Source: Thuidium tamariscinum | Taxonomy: Eukaryota > Streptophyta > Bryopsida > Hypnales > Thuidiaceae | DNA length: 64,000 bases | Assembly: GCA_947034885.2 (NCBI GenBank) | Contig: OX344758.2 | Location: forward strand, 21,045,067 to 21,109,066 | Direction: 5' to 3' | Program-made: the position numbers and the translations under genes | The notes under the pieces: model-generated | Database searches by the model: none | The model's input: only the letters and a program-made list of their open reading frames with translations | What the model was told of the DNA's origin: nothing | In this document: piece by piece, positions 61,201-64,000 of the stretch | Position numbering within the stretch: the stretch's first letter is position 1 | Layout of the letters: each line of letters begins with the position of its first letter

Positions 61201-62189
61201 ATTTATAGTAGAATTTGTAGTAATGGTTCTAAAATTGTTCTAAAGCTACCATTTTCAGTGTACTAAGTGAAAATTGGCAAAAAAAAGTTGGTTCATTTAT
61301 TTTCATTTTCAACTACACATTATTTTTCTATACTAATATGAGAATTTGTGGTCAAAATTTGAGCCCATTCAATTTTATAGATTATGAAAATATAAGTGTT
61401 TGAAGTTAGTGAAAAAAAACTTCACAATTTGCTTGACTACTTGCCCTCTCAATTAGTTCATTGCCAAAGCTACCACTCAACCTTTGAGCCCCACAACTTT
61501 TGAATGGGGCACTCAACTGGGAAAAAAAAATTATTTTTAGCAAGATTGTAATAAAATGTGTCTTTAGTAAAAATTTCACTTTCATCCACTCAAAATTGAC
61601 TTCACATGAGCAATGTGAGTCTAAAAAACTTGAGGACCTAATTGAACACAAAAAGAATTTAATATTATAATCCAAAATGCATCTAATTCTTGAATCTAGA
61701 GACATCAAAAATTGAACTTGAATACACAATTAAAGTTTCAATTTTTTCATTCATCCACACCATTACTTGAAAGCACCCCAACAGCTCTTAATTGATTAGA
61801 AATGTTGTTAGAAAATCATCATGAATCATTAAAAATTTTAAAGCTATTGAACAAAATTGTCTAAAATGTGAACTATTTGCAACTTGCAACTACTTAAAAT
61901 GACCTAATACTATGAATTGAAACCTTAAAGTATTACAAATAATTGATTGCTTGAAATTTATATTTTAATCTAGAATTTAGCTATCAATTCTTTAGTTGAT
62001 ATCAAAGTGGCTAAAATTACATCATTTTTTAGCTCATATAAATATTTGCAATTTATTTTGAGAATTGAAGTCAATTGACATTACATCCCAATGTAATTGA
62101 TACAAGATAGGTTAATATTTTTTAAATTTGAACTTTATCAAATATTCTTCTAATTGAAAGTAATTGAGGGAAGCTAAACTATAGTACGA

Positions 62190-63411
62190 GAGTATAGTCT
62201 GGGGAGATTACTCGCAATTTTTAGAAAACTATGTGAATTAAAAGATAGGGTCTATTTAATTCAAAGGGGATAAATTATATATATATATATATATATAACT
62301 ACTATAGGGTTCTTGAACTGTCACATATCCTATTATATATAAATTAGACTATGTATAAACATCATTTAGTAGGAATTTTTATTAATAAATTAGCCTTTAC
62401 AAATAGGATTCATGTAAAAAGTTTGTAGTACAATGAGTATAGATGTAAACAAACTTTTTTAATTGAATGATAAAACGTACACAATTTAGTAAATCTAAAG
62501 ATATTTTTCAGAAGATTTGTTGTTATCATCAAATAATTCCAGCCTGTATATACAAATATTTCCCTGAGTATACCAATTATATAATAACATGTAAGAATCT
62601 ATTGTTTCAAGACAAAAGAATTGAGCTGTAAATTTACAATGAGGTTGTACTATAGAGATTTGTGTTCACACAAAGTACCCATTAAGAAATTGATGTAGAG
62701 TGTCCAACATTTGCATGCAATCTTTTCTATACTTTGACACTACAAACTTTAGATTTGCCTCAACTACTTGAACATATACTTGTAAATGTTTAGAATTATC
62801 TTCTTTTTACTAGTTTTTAATAAAAACTCTTTTATTTTTTGATTCAAAATTCAAAACCATTGTAAATGCATAGGTAAAAATAAAATATATAGTCTCTATA
62901 TTAAAATAGAGGTCATATTTTTGGGTTAATCTACAGTGTTTTTAAAATGTCAATTTCTCATGTTGTTCATGTTATATTACTAGTATTGGTGTTTTTTTTA
63001 GTTTTAATATTATAACTATATTTAATATTTTTATGATGTTTATTATTCACCATATTAGGTTGTTTAGAATATATGGCATAGAATTTAGAATATTTAAAAC
63101 TATTGTTGCATTTTACATTTTTATTTGTCATTTGAAATTGTACTACAATACAAGTAGTGCATATATTAAAAAAATAGTGTATATGTAAGAAACTACTTTT
63201 ATAGTGTGTTGTAAATGGATATGAAAAAATTAGACATATAAATTTTGTATATAAGATAGCCTAACTATAAAAACCAAATGATTGAATTTATATGTAAAAA
63301 TACGGTCATTTTAATTACTAAAATGAAGGCAAATAGCCCTATGTTAAATACCCTCTTAACTCAGGTGTATGCTTAAAATTACAAGGAGTGATCTCCCCAG
63401 GGAATATAGTT
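62190..63411. mobile_element. Candidate 1.2-kb element with inverted ends
   Basis: CTGGGGAGATTACTC near 62198-62212 is inverted as GAGTGATCTCCCCAG near 63388-63402. TATAGT occurs just outside both ends, a possible 6-bp duplication. The interior is AT-rich without coding. Two short ends alone could be chance. Confidence 0.35.
62275..62297. repeat. (AT)n microsatellite
   Basis: Uninterrupted AT dinucleotides, 23 bp. Confidence 0.9.
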
Positions 63412-64000
63412 CTAGAGGTTTGAGTGAGCCTTTCAAAGTTCTACACTTTTACAATATAGCTTGGTTGCCCATAACCACCTTTCTACTATACTACATGAAG
63501 GTCTAATTTGACATTCAAGTGTCAAAATTGAATTTCCAAATTAGATTCATAGGGGTCTATGTTGCTTCACTCCATTCACAAGATGATATTTGGCACTTTT
63601 CAACAAGAATGATTTAATTTATGCCAAATTTCACCTTCTTATAGGACTAAATTCTTCTATTTCCAATCAATTTTCATTGATTTATTATAGTGATCCGCAT
63701 TTGATAGAATTAGAATAATGGTTTCAAATTTTTGGATGCCATAAAAGGTTTCTAAGGCATTTCATCATTATAAAAAAAAATCATTTGTAATAATATTTAT
63801 CAATTTTATTTTATTTTATATTCATTTCTACCTTAAAGATGAGGCATTCAAATTTTGAATAAATCATAAAGGTGAACATGTCCTAAGCTCAAACACTCTT
63901 TATATTTTCATCCATCTACATAAATGCTTGATTGCTTGTAGGTATTTTGGTAATTGCCTAATATGTATATAATATTGATTTTTGCAAATGTCTATAGGTA

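Larger units (their letters stand above)
51231..64000. other. AT-rich repeat DNA without recognised genes
   Basis: About 12.8 kb. Contains MITEs at 52651-52812 and 54435-54771, foldback Z2 at 57456-58212, an AT microsatellite at 62275-62297, a single degraded foldback arm at about 51935-52215, a right-terminus-like TTTTAGGGGTTAA at about 55354-55366 with no partner seen, and a degraded dispersed repeat at about 59290-60000. All open frames are short, A/T-driven and without motif. Confidence 0.55.

Overview
The window is nuclear DNA of a land plant. Both complete genes outside the kinase cluster are spliced with GT-AG introns. One encodes a legume-lectin receptor kinase and the other a plastid-type UbiE-related methyltransferase, both plant families. 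The intergenic DNA is very AT-rich and full of DNA transposons. Gene density (about five genes in 64 kb) and the unusual kinase family suggest a non-seed plant such as a bryophyte or lycophyte, but the sequence alone does not settle the lineage.

Layout. (1) 1-30,250: a direct tandem array of three paralogous kinase genes, all on +. Copy 1 (1-740) is cut by the window edge, copy 2 (16737-18805) carries a one-base frameshift, and copy 3 (27784-29847) is intact at 687 aa. Each full copy encodes two kinase-like modules: an N-terminal pseudokinase and a C-terminal module that keeps the catalytic Lys/Asp/Asn. Each module is preceded by the same ~30-residue motif. The downstream flanks of copies 1 and 2 are paralogous for about 3 kb, so they serve as empty-site references for transposon insertions. 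(2) 30.3-36.9 kb: AT-rich, no gene recognised. (3) 37568-41309 (+): eight-exon SAM-dependent methyltransferase with an N-terminal zinc ribbon and a probable plastid transit peptide. (4) 44330-49758 (-): six-exon L-type lectin receptor kinase with all catalytic motifs present. (5) 50.65-51.23 kb: GC-richer stretch with broken protein-like frames. (6) 51.3-64 kb: AT-rich repeat DNA without a recognisable gene.

Mobile elements. I could delimit several families by terminal inverted repeats (TIRs), target site duplications (TSDs) and, in five cases, empty paralogous sites: TTAA-flanked elements with CCC...GGG ends that look like piggyBac (one nested inside another); long foldback elements with the same ends; CACTA elements (one of 2,976 bp plus hairpin derivatives); a 1.2-kb Harbinger-like element in the leader of kinase copy 2; and a hAT-like element.

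How the genes relate. The kinase array has the pseudokinase-kinase layout of plant tandem kinase proteins, several of which are disease-resistance proteins, and it sits in a locally duplicating cluster. The lectin receptor kinase is a cell-surface receptor type. A role in perception or defence is inference. The methyltransferase looks like an unrelated housekeeping plastid gene.
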